Assembly: GCA_033239005.1 (NCBI GenBank)
Contig: BSQZ01000035.1
Span: forward strand, 6,433,501 to 6,497,500
DNA length: 64,000 nucleotides
Direction of reading: 5' to 3'
Source: Lamellibrachia satsuma
Lineage: Eukaryota > Annelida > Polychaeta > Sabellida > Siboglinidae
In this document: piece after piece, positions 20,870-31,799 of the stretch
Numbering within the stretch: the stretch's first letter is position 1
How the letters are laid out: every line of letters starts with the position of its first letter
Position numbers and translations under genes: made by a program
The notes under the pieces: generated by a model
Database searches by the model: none
What the model was told of the DNA's origin: nothing
The model's input: only the letters and a program-made list of their open reading frames with translations

Positions 20870-21575
20870 GTGTTGTGTCTGTTAGCAACAGGGTAACGTG
20901 GGGCACAACGAACCAACGGTTAGGGTATCGCGGACTACATCGAACCACTATATGTCTTGGAATAAAATTACTCCTCAAGGATCGGGGTAGCGCTCACGTT
21001 ATAGACTAGCGGTCACTACGTTAGGGTAGCGGTCACTACTGAGGTCAAGGGTCGTCACACATGACATCAACAGGTCGGAATCATGTCAACATGTTGAGGT
21101 TATGACCGTTAGGGTTATCTCCAGTCGCTAGGGGGCGCTCGTGGTGGATGTAGGTCACCGCTAGGGGGCGCTGAGGCTACCCAGAAGCCTCTATACCGGA
21201 AGTTACATGGGCTGCTCTTTATGGGCCGCTCTTTTGATGTTTCATTAGCACACTATAACTACTCACGCACACCACCTTGTTTTCTGACCACTGCTCCGTC
21301 TGGATTGCTTCTCCGAGAAACTAGAATAGCTCGCCCTTGTTTTTTCGAATCCCGCAGGAACTCCGGTGATTTCTTTGGAACCTTTCCTTGTCTTATCACT
21401 CGCACTCTTCCACCGTGTCCGCGCTTCTCCCTGGCTGTTGCTTTCAAGCTGGTATCGACGTATTTGTCCCACACAATGCTCAACCTCTATGTCGATTCAT
21501 GTTCCCTCCTAATATATGGTATGAATACTTGCTCTGCGTATTCCTTGAACGTTGCGGACGTCACCATGTGAGTAA
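20870..21575. other. Intergenic, nothing recognised
   Basis: Contains repeated phrases around TAGCGGTCACTAC (20990-21040) and CGCTAGGGGGCGCT (21125-21170), possibly transposon-derived. No gene assigned. Confidence 0.4.
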
Positions 21576-21579
21576 GGAC

Positions 21580-23260
21580 AGGTCAGTCAAAAACCTTTGC
21601 GTCTACAAATGGTGGAGCATCAAGGCAAGACAGCACGTCCGACTTTGTACCAGATCTCACTTCCCCAAAATGTGATAGAGAGGGCGCAAACAAATACAGC
21701 GGGTCACCATCGCGACTTGGTTTGCAATGTACAACTTGAAAAACAGTGTTGCGTTCGACAGCTGCGTGCCTTTCTTTTTCTCCAACTTCGGGGCTTTTTA
21801 GCGTCGGAATGCCGTTTATCTTGATCGGGGTGCTGAATGGTGTGCTCCTTTCGTCTAAGACATTCAATCGTAATGCCTCGTACTATGCCTGGCAGTCGCC
21901 AGTTTCGAGATTGTCTCCACTACGAACTCTGGAGCGCATGCTTGGCTGTGGAGCACTACCAGGCTGCTGCACTCAAGGGATTTCCGTGTTGGCAAATGAC
22001 ACTGACGAGTGCAGACACATCGGAGTGGAACTTTCGCTGAGTAGCCAATGTTTCGTCGTTGCGCATTTCGCTAGTTGCTGCTTGTGCTATTGTGATTCAA
22101 ATACCTGCAAGAGTCGTGTCAACTCTGGTCCCGCAAGAAGCCAACTTTGGGGAGCTGCTGCATTATGACCGATGAACCCGCCTTTCCCCTTCACACTTTC
22201 ATTTGCTTGTTCGTGCGCGTGATCGACGTGGAGAACCGGTGAGTCGTTTTGGGCGCTACCCAATCGCCTTCTACGGACATCATCAACGCTTCACGGGGCA
22301 ATGTCTTCATGTTCTTCAGGAGCACGCTGACCCACCGACTGTAGTTCACGTGGTCGAGGGTGAAGAACATGAACACAACTGCTTCTATGCAGGCAATATA
22401 TAGACCAACGTTCTGACGAAGATGAGAACAAGTTTCTCTATTCGCAAGAAGAAATCGTAGAAAGCGAATGTTGGGAACTCTCTCTCTCCCCCCCCCCTCT
22501 CCCCCTCTCTCTCTCTCTCGCTGCACCGCTCTTTGCCGCATCAAACGCCGCTTTAGCACGGCCAAAGCAGCTGCAGTGACTTGATTAGCATGTCACGTTC
22601 TAGTGATGTGCGCAATTTCCAGGAAGGAGTCAGCCGTTCCAGCCTCTGCAAGGAGATCAGTCCACCCGGAGCCTTCTCCATGTAGAGCCGTCCAAGCATC
22701 ATGACAAGTCTTTGCTCTCCAGCAGAGTTCGGGAAAGCCAATTGAATGTGTTTGACTAGCGCATACAATGGTTGGTCACCACATGATGGAGACCTGTCCG
22801 GGATTCAGGTTCTGTGTGACAGTGATCACCACATCCATGGCATGTTTCACAATAGCTGGTGAGTCTGTTATCTCGGCAAACAAGGGCAGCATTGCTGATA
22901 TTGCTTCTACTTCTGTTGGAGCTCGGTTCTGCGCAGTATAATGAGCGGCCTATGAGATTGCATCTTCAAGGATCACCGATGCTTTACTGAGTAGTGCCGA
23001 TAGTTTCTCTGTCCAGTCTGTTTCTTCAGAGACAGCTTTGTCGAGACTGTCTGACAGCTAAACATTGCTTGTAGGAGGAGCCGGAACCGTCGATTCAGAT
23101 ATATTCACGGCTACTACTAGCAAGACAGTGTATGTTTAGTCGTAGATATGCCTTTTTGGAATGCAGACAGAAGACACCTTACAAACAGGTCACTCTTCGC
23201 CTGGATGATCAGCTTTTGGAAACTGAGTAATAATTATATATCGTCGATGATGACTGACGT
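21580..23260 (-). pseudogene. Decayed copy of a multicopy uncharacterised protein family (LDHVNYSRW type)
   Basis: Reading the minus strand from 23260 down, short blocks appear in different frames. They are LLSKASVILEDA, PLFAEITDSPAIVKHAMDVV, GTADSFLEIAHITRT, then FFTLDHVNYSRWVSVLLKNM (about 22385-22320), STPFSTPIKIN (about 21850) and EVRSGTKSDVLSC (about 21630). I recall this block order in large, highly multicopy hypothetical proteins of invertebrate genomes. Their function is unknown to me. Stops and frameshifts make this copy non-functional. It shares about 450-500 bp with the copy at 36965-37500. Recognition is from memory and should be checked by search. Confidence 0.6.
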
Positions 23261-23650
23261 CGATATTATCCAATGCACCGACGTTGTGATCCCTGAGAAC
23301 AGACAATGACTTCCTTCTTTGCTTGTCGGCTGACAGTCGCAGCGATTGCGCCCTCTGCTTGAATCACTCTACTGTAATGATGCTAAGACCCATTGAGCTC
23401 GTTTGTTCAATAATGGTGTATGTAAACAGCGGAGACATACTGTCGTTTATGTGGAATGACAACGTAACTTATTTCATGTGATATGCTTTAGCATCATAGG
23501 AATTGCGTAGAGTGTACACGAGAAATCTTTGCTTTGTTTGAATTGTTGTAATTTTTGATTTGCGTATTATTGTGTAGTGTTAGTTGATGTTGGTTTAGTC
23601 TTGTGCGTATATTGATTCAGTTTGGGTTTAATCTGAGTTCTTAAAAGTGT
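23260..23650. other. Spacer, nothing recognised
   Basis: AT-rich segment between the minus-strand relic and the DIRS/Ngaro-like element. An AGCCGCCATCTTG box (YY1-like complement) follows at about 23698. Confidence 0.4.
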
Positions 23651-23655
23651 TTTAG

Positions 23656-24391
23656 GTGCAGTTATTTGGACAAGAACATTCAGCGAACCACGTGGGAGCC
23701 GCCATCTTGTGTCGCTGCTTTCAATCGTCTGGTGATCGACGCAGGTGTGTGGCGGTGTTTTTACACAAGTTTGGAGTTGCTAAGTTAAGTATAGCTTCAG
23801 CGCAGATGGCAACTGGTGGAGACGTAGCGTGGATCCTTGAGGATTCCCACGTTTTCTGGCTGGAGAAATTTGTCAGGGCTACTAAGGTACGTTATTCTGG
23901 TTCTTTGTTAGAATGCATGGATTGTACGACCGCTTTCCACGGGTATCGTGGAGGTACTGTTGCTTCCCTGTAGTTGGAAGTTGGCTAGCGCGATGCCGAG
24001 CGTAGTGGTGTTATCGGTCGGGGGTAACGATTTGGACCACGCCCCGCACACTTTGAAAATAGGCATGCGTTTGTATGAGTATGCCCAGGCGTTGGCCACT
24101 TTGGGCGTTAAGCGGGTGGTAGTTGGCCAGATTGTGCGTCGGCAGAGTTGGCGGCATATCTCCTACGAGGAAGGTACGACTAGGGTAACGGAAGTTAACG
24201 AGTTTCTGAGGGCAGTGTGTGACGATCCGCATGCATCGTTCTGGAGACATCAGGGGTTTAGGAATGTCCAACGCCAGATATTCCGTCCCGATGGGGTTCA
24301 CTTTAACGACTTGGGGAACCATAAGCTGTTCCGCAGCGTCAAAGGGGCAGTCTTTAGTGTTTGGAAATTGGCGCATCATCATCAGCAATAA
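23656..24391 (+). pseudogene. SGNH/GDSL-type hydrolase ORF of the Ngaro-like element (frameshifted)
   Basis: Frame 23656-23973 carries the first block, AWILEDSHVFWLEKF, where the usual Gly of the GDS motif is Glu. It ends at a stop after GYRGGTVASL. A frame shift near 23950-23990 moves into 23948-24391, which has VVVLSVGGNDLD (block with G and N), GVKRVVVGQIVRR and the final FRPDGVHFNDLGNHKLF, with the catalytic D and H of SGNH enzymes. Such ORFs occur in some Ngaro/DIRS elements, where the enzyme's role is unclear. The frameshift and the altered GDS indicate loss of function. Confidence 0.8.
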
Positions 24392-24522
24392 ATTGTAGCC
24401 GGGTGTGCATTTGAACGTGGTCTTTATGGACGATAACTAGATTGTGTTATGCGATACAGGTTGTTAACAATGCGTTATACGAGTTCTCTCTGTTAAGACG
24501 CTTCCGAATTAATTATTAGCTT

Positions 24523-24545
24523 AGGCTCTGACAGGGGCGGAGTCT
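24523..24545 (+). repeat. Palindromic motif, copy 1 of 7
   Basis: AGGCTCTGACAGGGGCGGAG, then TCT: an imperfect palindrome with AGRCTC/GAGTCT arms around a TGACAGNGGCG core. Six more copies follow the recombinase at 27700-28120. It sits between the SGNH ORF and the 42-bp array. Confidence 0.85.
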
Positions 24546-24621
24546 AATGCTCCTATTTTACTTTAGATAATTTTAATTTCCTTGATAGGCCACTATTTAG
24601 TGTAAACATTCTTATTTAGAT

Positions 24622-24900
24622 TAAACCACCATGCACAAATGCGGAGGCATGGAATATTTACCTTAAACCGCCATGCAAACATGCGGAGGCATGGATTAGT
24701 CAGTTTAAACCGCCATGCAAACATGCGGAGGCATGGAATAGTCAGCTTAAACCGACATGCAAAATTGCGGAGGCATGGATTAGTCAGCTTAAACCGACAT
24801 GCAATATTGCGGAGGCATGGATTTGGGTAGTTTATACACGTTATTGCGGACATGGAGTTGCTCAACTGGCATGCAAAATTTCGGAGGCATGCATTAGTTC
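24622..24900. repeat. 42-bp tandem array with CCATGC/GCATGG palindrome
   Basis: TAAACC starts recur at 24622, 24664, 24706, 24748 and 24790, exactly 42 bp apart. Each unit carries CMATGC...GCATGG arms around AAACATGCGGAG. Two decayed units follow to about 24900. The array lies just upstream of the gag-like ATG and is probably part of the 5' noncoding repeat of the element. Confidence 0.92.
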
Positions 24901-24984
24901 GATTATGGAATGGTTTAGAACGCCATGGGGACGTTATATGATTGGCTGAGTAACTGGTGTTGTAATTGTCAGTAATGTTTCAGA

Positions 24985-25401
24985 ATGCCCCCGATCAGAC
25001 GATCACAGCGGCAGAGGGCCAGAGCGGCAACAGCCCAGGGCCTCCACATACCGACCGACGTTGTCACACTGGCTGCCGAGCCAGACCCAGTCCAGCCCGA
25101 GGTTCGTCTCGCTACAGCAGCAGCACCCTTGACAAATCGGCAACGATGGGAGGCTGACGTCGAAAGTCGCCTTGCGTCCACGGAAATGCTGCAACGCGAG
25201 ATGCGCGAAATCATAACTTTATTGCAATCGGTTTTGCCTAATGTTGCAGTGGCCTCAGCTGGTCCAGTAGCTTCGAGCAGTGGGGCCTCCTCTGTTGCGT
25301 CGACTAGCCGCCAGAGGGAGCCACCGGTTGCATCGGCTACGGGTCATCAACAAGCCGTCAGGGGGCATCACCTCATGGGTCAGCGCCCATGCCGACGGTA
25401 G
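24985..25401 (+). pseudogene. Gag-like ORF of the Ngaro-like element
   Basis: 138 codons starting MPPIRRSQRQRARAA. A basic N-terminus is followed by a helix-prone stretch (RWEADVESRLASTEMLQREM) and then a Ser/Ala/Val-rich region, as is usual for short gag-like ORFs of DIRS-group elements. It ends at 25401. A continuation in another frame (25441-25704) contains HVPEKFLKKIWVGEFVDL, a block common just before the RT. No zinc knuckle seen. Confidence 0.6.
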
Positions 25402-25440
25402 TTGCCCCCCTCCCATGGCAGACGGGGGAGGGTCTGAAGG

Positions 25441-26330
25441 ATGCAGTCGGTAATCCCATGGCAGGTATTGTGGACGACATCCATGTATTGCAAGGGGACA
25501 CGCAGGGTTGCTAGCCTAGTGCTGCCGACGTTAACAGTGCATGCTCATGTTCCCGAAAAATTTTTAAAAAAAATTTGGGTGGGGGAGTTTGTGGACCTGT
25601 ATACGTTGCTGCCTGAAGTTATCCTAGGTCAACAGGACTTCAGTCTGACGATTCGGTACGATGAATCATTATGCCTATTGCTCCGAAAGACTCGCCTCTG
25701 TTAGGCTTTAAATAGAGAGGCCTGTATTATATGGATGCAGTGTTACCTGTGGGTTGTTCCAGTGCTTGCGCTATCTTTGAAACTTTCAGCACAACATTAG
25801 AATGGGTGGCAATGAACAAACTGTGGGTGACAAAGGCAATTCATGTGATTGACGATTTCCTGTTTCTAGCTACTTCCCGAGCGAAATGTCTGGCGGACAT
25901 GCAGGCATTTAGTAAGATTTGTGGGGATCTGGGTGTCCCATTGGCAACCGGAAAAACAGTGGGACCATCTAATGAACTGCAGTTTTTAGGAATAACTCTA
26001 GATGCAGTGAGCATGGAGGCACGCTTGCCTGAAGATAAATTATCGCAATGCCGATTGCTGCTGCGGTTGTTTTTGAGTAGGCATAAAGTAACGCTTAGAG
26101 AACTGCAATCATTGATAGGGGTGTTAAACTTCTGCTGTTCAGTAATTGGTCCAGGAAGAGCTTTTTTACGGAGGTTAATCGATCTAAGTTTGGGTATCAG
26201 TAGACCGCACTATCACATTAGGTTGACCAGACAGGTGAAGCTCGACTTATTAACATGGCAGAATTGTCTGACAGGTTTTAACGGGAAAACCTTCTTTGTG
26301 GATGATACATTTTTGACTTGCAGTTATTTA
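25441..26330 (+). pseudogene. Reverse transcriptase of the Ngaro-like element, internally deleted
   Basis: A pre-RT block (KIWVGEFVDLYTLLPE) ends near 25690. The next recognisable sequence is LLGFK, a stop, then RGLYYMDAVLPVGCSSACAI from about 25700. The N-terminal RT third, with the first catalytic Asp, is missing. The remainder, 25731-26330, keeps HVIDDFLFLA (catalytic DD), LQFLGITLDAVSMEARLP and KVTLRELQSLIGVLNF, all typical of DIRS/Ngaro RTs. A shift at about 26310 breaks the frame into RNase H. The enzyme cannot be active. Confidence 0.88.
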
Positions 26331-26776
26331 CTGATGCATCGGGGGGCATAGGCTATGGGGCGATATGTGGGCCAGAGTGGTTTTTGGTAGATGGCCCAGT
26401 ACCTGGCATACCCTTAACATTACAGTACTTGAGTTATATCCGATCATGGCGGCTGTGGAGACGTGGGGTGTTTCTTGGGCTAACAGTAGTGTGTTTCTTC
26501 ACGGATAATGAGGCCCTAGTCACAATAATTAATAAGCAGACGTCCATGGAACCAAGTGTGATGGTATTAATGAGAAAGTTAGTATTGTCGTGCTTGCGTT
26601 ACAATATTCAGTTTACAGCTCGTCATGTCCCAGGTCGTGACAATACCTTGGCTGATAAATTCTCCCGTTGTCAGGTAGACGAATTTCTGAAACTGGCTCC
26701 GTGGGTCAATCACGAACCAGCGACAGTGCCCTACCACGTCTCCCCAGCCGCCTTTGAGACACAGTACATGTGCTGA
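26318..26776 (+). pseudogene. RNase H of the Ngaro-like element
   Basis: LFTDASGGIGYGAI (first catalytic D) and FFTDNEALVTIINKQ (later catalytic D and N) are clear, followed by QFTARHVPGRDNTLADKFSR near the C-terminus. It ends in frame at 26776 just ahead of recombinase sequence in another frame. It is separated from the RT by a one-base-type frame shift. Confidence 0.85.
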
Positions 26777-27647
26777 TGCACGCTTCATTGGCTTCGTCAA
26801 CAAAAGCGCAGTATGAGCGGGCATGGACTAAACTGGTAGGATTTTTTCAGTCGTTAGGCACTGTTCCTGTGTTGCCCGTATCGGTTGCCATGATGATGGG
26901 TTTTATTGCTTATATGCATACTAAAGGTCGCTGTCTTCTATGATCTCCCCGGTCTCGGCCATCTCTTACTTTCATAAACTTAATGGTTTTCCGGACCCGG
27001 CCAAGAATTTTATTATTGCCAAACTTTTAACGGGGGCTCAGAACTTGGGAACGGTGTCTGATGTCAGGTTGCCAGTGACAATGCCAATTCTTGTCCAGCT
27101 TATTAGCGCTCTGCTGCATGTGGTTACTTTACATTATAAATGCGTTATGCTACGGGCTATGATGATTCTCACCTTCAGGGCTTACTTAAGAGTGGGGGAG
27201 ATGGTCCCCCGATCCAGCAGGTTGGAGCAAGGTTGCCTGCATTTCAGAGACGTGGTATTGAATGGGGATTTGATCACTATTTCTTTTAGACATTTTAAGC
27301 ACAGTGGTAAACAGGGGCCCCAGTCATTGCAAGTAGACGGTCAATGTGTAGTGGACACTTCAGTTCATCCGGCTAAGTTTCTCAGGGAATTTCTTCATGT
27401 CAGGGGTACGATAATGGGCCCGTTATTTGCTTATGCTGATGGCTCTCCAATGCTACGTCGGGAGTTTGATAGATTACTTAAGCGTTTACTCGAGTTCTGT
27501 GGGTTGAGTACAACGGTATTCAAAGGTCACAGCTTTAAAATCGGGACAGCAACATCAGCCGCATTACGGGGTGAATCGGATGCACAAAGTAGAGCTGCGG
27601 GTAGATGGGCATCCGATGCTCTCAGGAAATACATTCGGATATCTTAA
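26777..27647 (+). pseudogene. Tyrosine recombinase of the Ngaro-like element
   Basis: The N-terminal DNA-binding part (SLASSTKAQYERAWTKLVGF) lies in one frame up to about 26940. A shift then leads into 26940-27647. The catalytic domain has the first Arg in FRAYLRVGEM, the HxxR block as GHSFKIGTATSAA, and the C-terminal GRWASDALRKYIRI with the nucleophilic Tyr. The second Arg of HxxR is Lys here. Related enzymes cut and rejoin a circular intermediate into the target. Confidence 0.88.
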
Positions 27648-27699
27648 CGTACATTTCATTTAGGTTAGTTTAGTTATGGCTCCGGGGGTATATAGCAGG

Positions 27700-28120
27700 G
27701 ACTCTGACAGTGGCGGAGTCTTTAGCTCTATCTCCCGGGACATAAAACAGGTTAGGTACACAGCGGGAGTATGACTGAGACTCTGACAGTGGCGGAGTCA
27801 ACAGTTATATCTCCGTTGGGTACATCCGAGTTAAGGATTAGCCCAGGCTCTGACAGGGGCGGAGTCAACAGTTATATCTCCGTTGGGTACATCCCAGTTA
27901 AGGATTAGCCCAGGCTCTGACAGGGGCGGAGTCAACAGTTATATCTCCGTTGGGTACACCCGAGTTAAGGATTAGCCTAGGCTCTGACAGGGGCGGAGTC
28001 GAAAGCTACTATCTTGGCTCGGATAAATAGTTTTGTGTTCTTTGGTTATTCCTATCGTACCCAATCACCATGAGAGCAACGATAGTGGGACATAATGGCA
28101 GCTCTGACAGTGGCGGAGTT
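27700..28120 (+). repeat. 67-bp tandem array with six palindromes (copies 2-7)
   Basis: Palindromes ACTCTGACAGTGGCGGAGT or GGCTCTGACAGGGGCGGAGT start near 27700, 27779, 27846, 27913, 27980 and 28100. The middle four are exactly 67 bp apart, with ATATCTCCGTTGGGTACA between them. The array begins 53 bp after the recombinase stop. Its placement fits the 3' repeat region of a Ngaro-like element; use as a recombinase site is inference. Confidence 0.92.
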
Positions 28121-28199
28121 GAGTGAACGGTCCTATATGGAATTTTTGATGGCGGTCGGTCACGGTTGTAATTTTGGGTGACCTGGTGGCGGAATGACC

Positions 28200-29280
28200 C
28201 CCACCCACATGGTAAAATGAACAGGTTAGCTTGTAGTGATTTATTTACTAGTCATAATATTGTTACCAATGGTTGACACACTTAATACATTGTCGAATTA
28301 TATATATTATGTGAAATTAGCAGTCTGGGGCCGGCATGCTTGCTGTGGTTATTTGTCACTTGATTATTGATGTTTACATGATTACTATTAATACAACTAC
28401 ATGTTATTAAGTTGGCCTACTTCAATCTCTACCTGACTTGCGTTGTTGTTCTGCATAAATAACTGTTTTGCTCATCGATGCAGAGTGGATAGCGAGCCCC
28501 ACGTGTAGTGGTAGAGGTGGTTCGAGGGACAATGTGTAACGACCATTATCACTTATCACCCGATCTTCTACTATTATATTTCTTATTCGGCTTGTTTTCT
28601 TGCCGTTGAATGTGATCAGCTGTACGACTATAAGAACTTATTGGGTGCAGCATACTACCGTATCCACTCCACTGTCATACAACAACATAGATGCCAACAG
28701 TTTCAAGCATTGTGACGCTCCTTGGTTTTGACAACATTTCGAGAAAGTTCCAGCAAACGACGGGATGTTTGTGCTAAACATTTCCTGTCCGCACAGCTTT
28801 GCCACCTTTGCAAGTTTCGTTGCTCAAAAGCAGCCCCCAACATTTCCTACATCCCCGCAGGGAACACGAGAACGCAATGTTTACCGTGGGGTTGTTCCTG
28901 TAACCCGTAATTGCAGAAATGTTCCAAAAGTCCTTCTTTTAAGCACGTCTGTTCGATATTTGTGCTTTCCATGTGAAATAAATTAGTATTAAAACGGGTC
29001 GATTTGTTTTATTCAGAGCACGCGCAATTTACGTTATTATTGTATATTGTTGATATAACATAACTTGACAAATCCATAGATTGTGCATTGTGACTTGGTA
29101 AGACATTTCCCTTAACCGTCTTACATAACACTGGTCTTACCACATTCAAATCATTGCCTTTTCATGCGTAACACTCTAATATCCCTCACATTTTGATCAA
29201 AGTCGTAGTAAATATTTTCAAATGCGAGTACGTTGGTATTTGGTATTATTCATTGATGTACCATCACACACAATGTTACT
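28200..29280. other. Intergenic, nothing recognised
   Basis: No exon or repeat family supported. Confidence 0.5.
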
Positions 29281-29282
29281 GA

Positions 29283-29400
<118 letters not shown>

Positions 29401-29404
29401 CTTA

Positions 29405-30120
29405 CACTCAGTCGACACTCACTCTCACATTACTCATAACGTTTGTACACTTGAGATAATACATCAAATAGTTCCACACAAAAACAAACGTTATCATGTT
29501 TCTAGTGAAATGTACTAACAACATAGGGTAGCGTGGGGCAAGGAGCCCCTGTGATAAGACGCCCTCCTCGTATTTCCAACATTATACGCGCTTACTGTGT
29601 GTATGTGGTGGATGAATGCAATACTGCTGCCTAGTGCACAATCTGGCCAAAAGCACATGTAGAGGAAATAGACGGTTTTAAAAAATCTTAATTTTACGTT
29701 TTCATGCATGATTGATGTAAACATATTATATATGCAATGTTGTACCGAAATACACGCTTCACATCATGGAACTGTGGCGTCGCTACGTCATTTGTCCACC
29801 TTGATAGTGACACTCGCTGTCCCTGTTTGGAACCCATTTCGATACAGAGGTGTAGTTTCTCGTCATCACAGTCAAAGAAATGTCTTATCTTCCACTGTCC
29901 TGTCGATGAACGCTGTTTCTTCAAGAATGTGCCCTCCAGATATATACGTGATCTGATATTGTAGCCCAGCATCAGTGTTGCTGGTACTTATCAGGTACAT
30001 GCCACCATGTGTAGCTCCTACTCAGGCACTTCATTTTTAATTGTTACTAAGTGACCCTCGTGTAGCTCCAGTGACATTATGTCTCGAAGCTTGGGATGTA
30101 TGATGAAGCGAGAACCCCAC
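29405..30120. other. Intergenic, nothing firmly recognised
   Basis: A phrase near 29525 (AGGGTAGCGTGGGGCA) resembles 20890 (AGGGTAACGTGGGGCA) and may be a repeat end. Overlapping frames on both strands at 29694-29972 have no recognisable family. Confidence 0.4.
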
Positions 30121-30126
30121 AGGAGA

Positions 30127-30890
30127 TTACTGAACGGATAATTTACGTTTCCATTTGTAGTACGGAGCAAGGTCACTGTTGTGCTTATGTTGCGTGCTCA
30201 ATTCGCCGTTCATGGTGAGCTGAAGGACCTTACTAAGATGGGTTTCTGCTCGTTTCCCTCCTCCGTTCGTTGCTATCGACTGGCATCTTGTGGACTTGGT
30301 TGATGTGAAACAGTTCTGTAGCGTTGTACGACTGGTGACCCCCATTGTAGTCAGGTGTCGCCTTGTCGGCAGTCGTGACGGACAGGCAGCATTGGCGTGT
30401 TTCGTTCTTTTATACAGGATAGTGTACCTGTATCCTCCAAGGAACAATGCCCAGAGTTGCAATCTTGCAGCGGATGTCAATTACATGGATTTGCTGGGAT
30501 GAAAGAATGTCTACATTGGTTGATCACGATGGCGAAGGTACGGCCTTCCAGGTACTGGTTGAACCTTTTCTATCCCCAGATAACGTTGAGACACTCCTTC
30601 TCAATTTGGGAGTAGTATTCGATCTGATACTGGAAAAGTCCCCTGTGCGTGTTTATGGTGAGCAACGTTATGCTGTCGTCTGACATTTCCATTTGGAGGT
30701 ATGTTTCTGACAGGTTGATCTTTGAAAACTTTCGGCCAGGAGACCAGTTGGCGAAGATAACCTCGATTTTTGGGAGTGGGTAATGACCCACTTCGAGTAC
30801 TGTGTTAATTGTAACCTCCTTGAAATACCCACACAGACCACATTAAATGTGCTGTTTTTGTTACAGCTAGCCCCAGTCCCCCCTAGCATG
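30127..30890 (-). pseudogene. Ty3/gypsy-like RT and RNase H relic
   Basis: On the minus strand from 30800 down there is a PLPKIEVIFANWSPGRKFSK block with LSETYLQMEM and LLTINTHRGLFQYQ, the N-terminal RT region of gypsy-type pol. The sequence then jumps directly to an RNase H block (YYSQIEKECLNVIWG), so the catalytic DD part of RT is deleted. After a frame change at about 30480, RLQLWALFLGGYRYTI and a SRLPTR end follow, again RNase H. Frame breaks and deletion make it inactive. Described only as a genomic relic. Confidence 0.85.
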
Positions 30891-30974
30891 ATGCAATTGT
30901 GGCCCTAATGTCATTTCATTGTCCACTGGCATGAGCGTTGTGATGTGTCTATTCATTTGGAACACAGCACAACT

Positions 30975-31435
30975 TGGCCTGCTACATCCTGCCCACCTAC
31001 ACCACCTTCCGACTTGCCCTGCTTCGTTTTTATTGATTATCACATACTAGCTAATATTAAGCCCTAACAATAAATATTAACCTCCAAAGAAACGTGTACA
31101 TTTAAATGTATTACGATTGTTGTTCAGTCATTATTCGAAGCGAGGGGGTGTTATCCGGGGGTATAGTCCTGTCACCGTACATGGTAGCCTGCAGATACGG
31201 ACACGTTTCAAGACGGACAGTAATGAGTGTTATTCTGTAATCACATCTGCCTGCCTTACTTTGTTTGACAATTGAATGTGCTTTACCGTGTTAGGACTGG
31301 CGCGCTGCATTCGCACATCTTTTATTGCCCATATGACGCACCAAGCTTCACGGTTGTGCGCAGACACAAATGGTGACATTGTTGCCTTGGCTTAGGACAT
31401 GGCCGGTTGAGCACACGTAAACGTGTCGTTGCACG
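30975..31435. repeat. Dispersed repeat copy 1 (satellite unit plus 400-bp flank)
   Basis: One 53-bp-type satellite unit (CTGCCCACCTACACCACC...) is followed by about 400 bp. This is collinear with 40330-40790: ATCACATACTAGCTA, ATTACGATTGTTGTTCA, GGCTTAGGACATGG and others. This copy carries a single satellite unit where the other has more than fifty. Confidence 0.88.
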
Positions 31436-31647
31436 CACATAGCACGCACATTTACGTAGCGTTGTTCAATGATTCATACGAACTAAACATGCATCAGTAT
31501 GATACAATCCTTCGTACTGCTTACAAACTATTTGACGATTCATTCTTGGTGGATTAGGAGGCACACTTGTAGAAGAGATTTCCATAATTCTGGCCAACAC
31601 AGTTGGTCCAACTTTGAACAAATATTGTCCTGTATGTAGACATCGTA

Positions 31648-31689
31648 CACACACACACGCACACACACACAAACAAACACACACACATA

Positions 31690-31725
<36 letters not shown>

Positions 31726-31733
31726 CCCCCCAC

Positions 31734-31778
<45 letters not shown>
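31648..31778. repeat. (CA)n / (CGCA)n microsatellite
   Basis: CA dinucleotides at both ends with a central ACGC tetranucleotide run (about 31688-31726). Confidence 0.95.
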
Positions 31779-31782
<4 letters not shown>

Positions 31783-31799
31783 GGATTTAATCAAAGTGT

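Larger units (their letters stand above)
23650..28150 (+). mobile_element. DIRS/Ngaro-like tyrosine-recombinase retrotransposon, decayed
   Basis: All parts lie on the plus strand in this order. SGNH hydrolase ORF (23656-24391); one palindrome (24523) and a 42-bp palindromic array (24622-24900); gag-like ORF (24985-25401); RT (25441-26330); RNase H (26318-26776); tyrosine recombinase (26777-27647); and a 67-bp array with six more palindromes (27700-28120). RT, RNase H and YR in this order without an integrase or protease define the DIRS order. An SGNH hydrolase ORF is known from some Ngaro-group elements. The copy is dead: an internal RT deletion, at least four frame breaks, and a changed recombinase residue. 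Outer boundaries are uncertain. The SGNH ORF could instead be the 3' end of an adjacent related element. Confidence 0.85.

Noticed and set aside
24622..24900. CRISPR-like regularly spaced palindromic repeat
   Set aside because: The 42-bp units are contiguous tandem copies with no unique spacers, inside a eukaryotic retroelement. Not a CRISPR array.
29694..29972. Overlapping frames of 75-92 codons on both strands
   Set aside because: No recognisable motif, splice context or repeat; mutually antisense.
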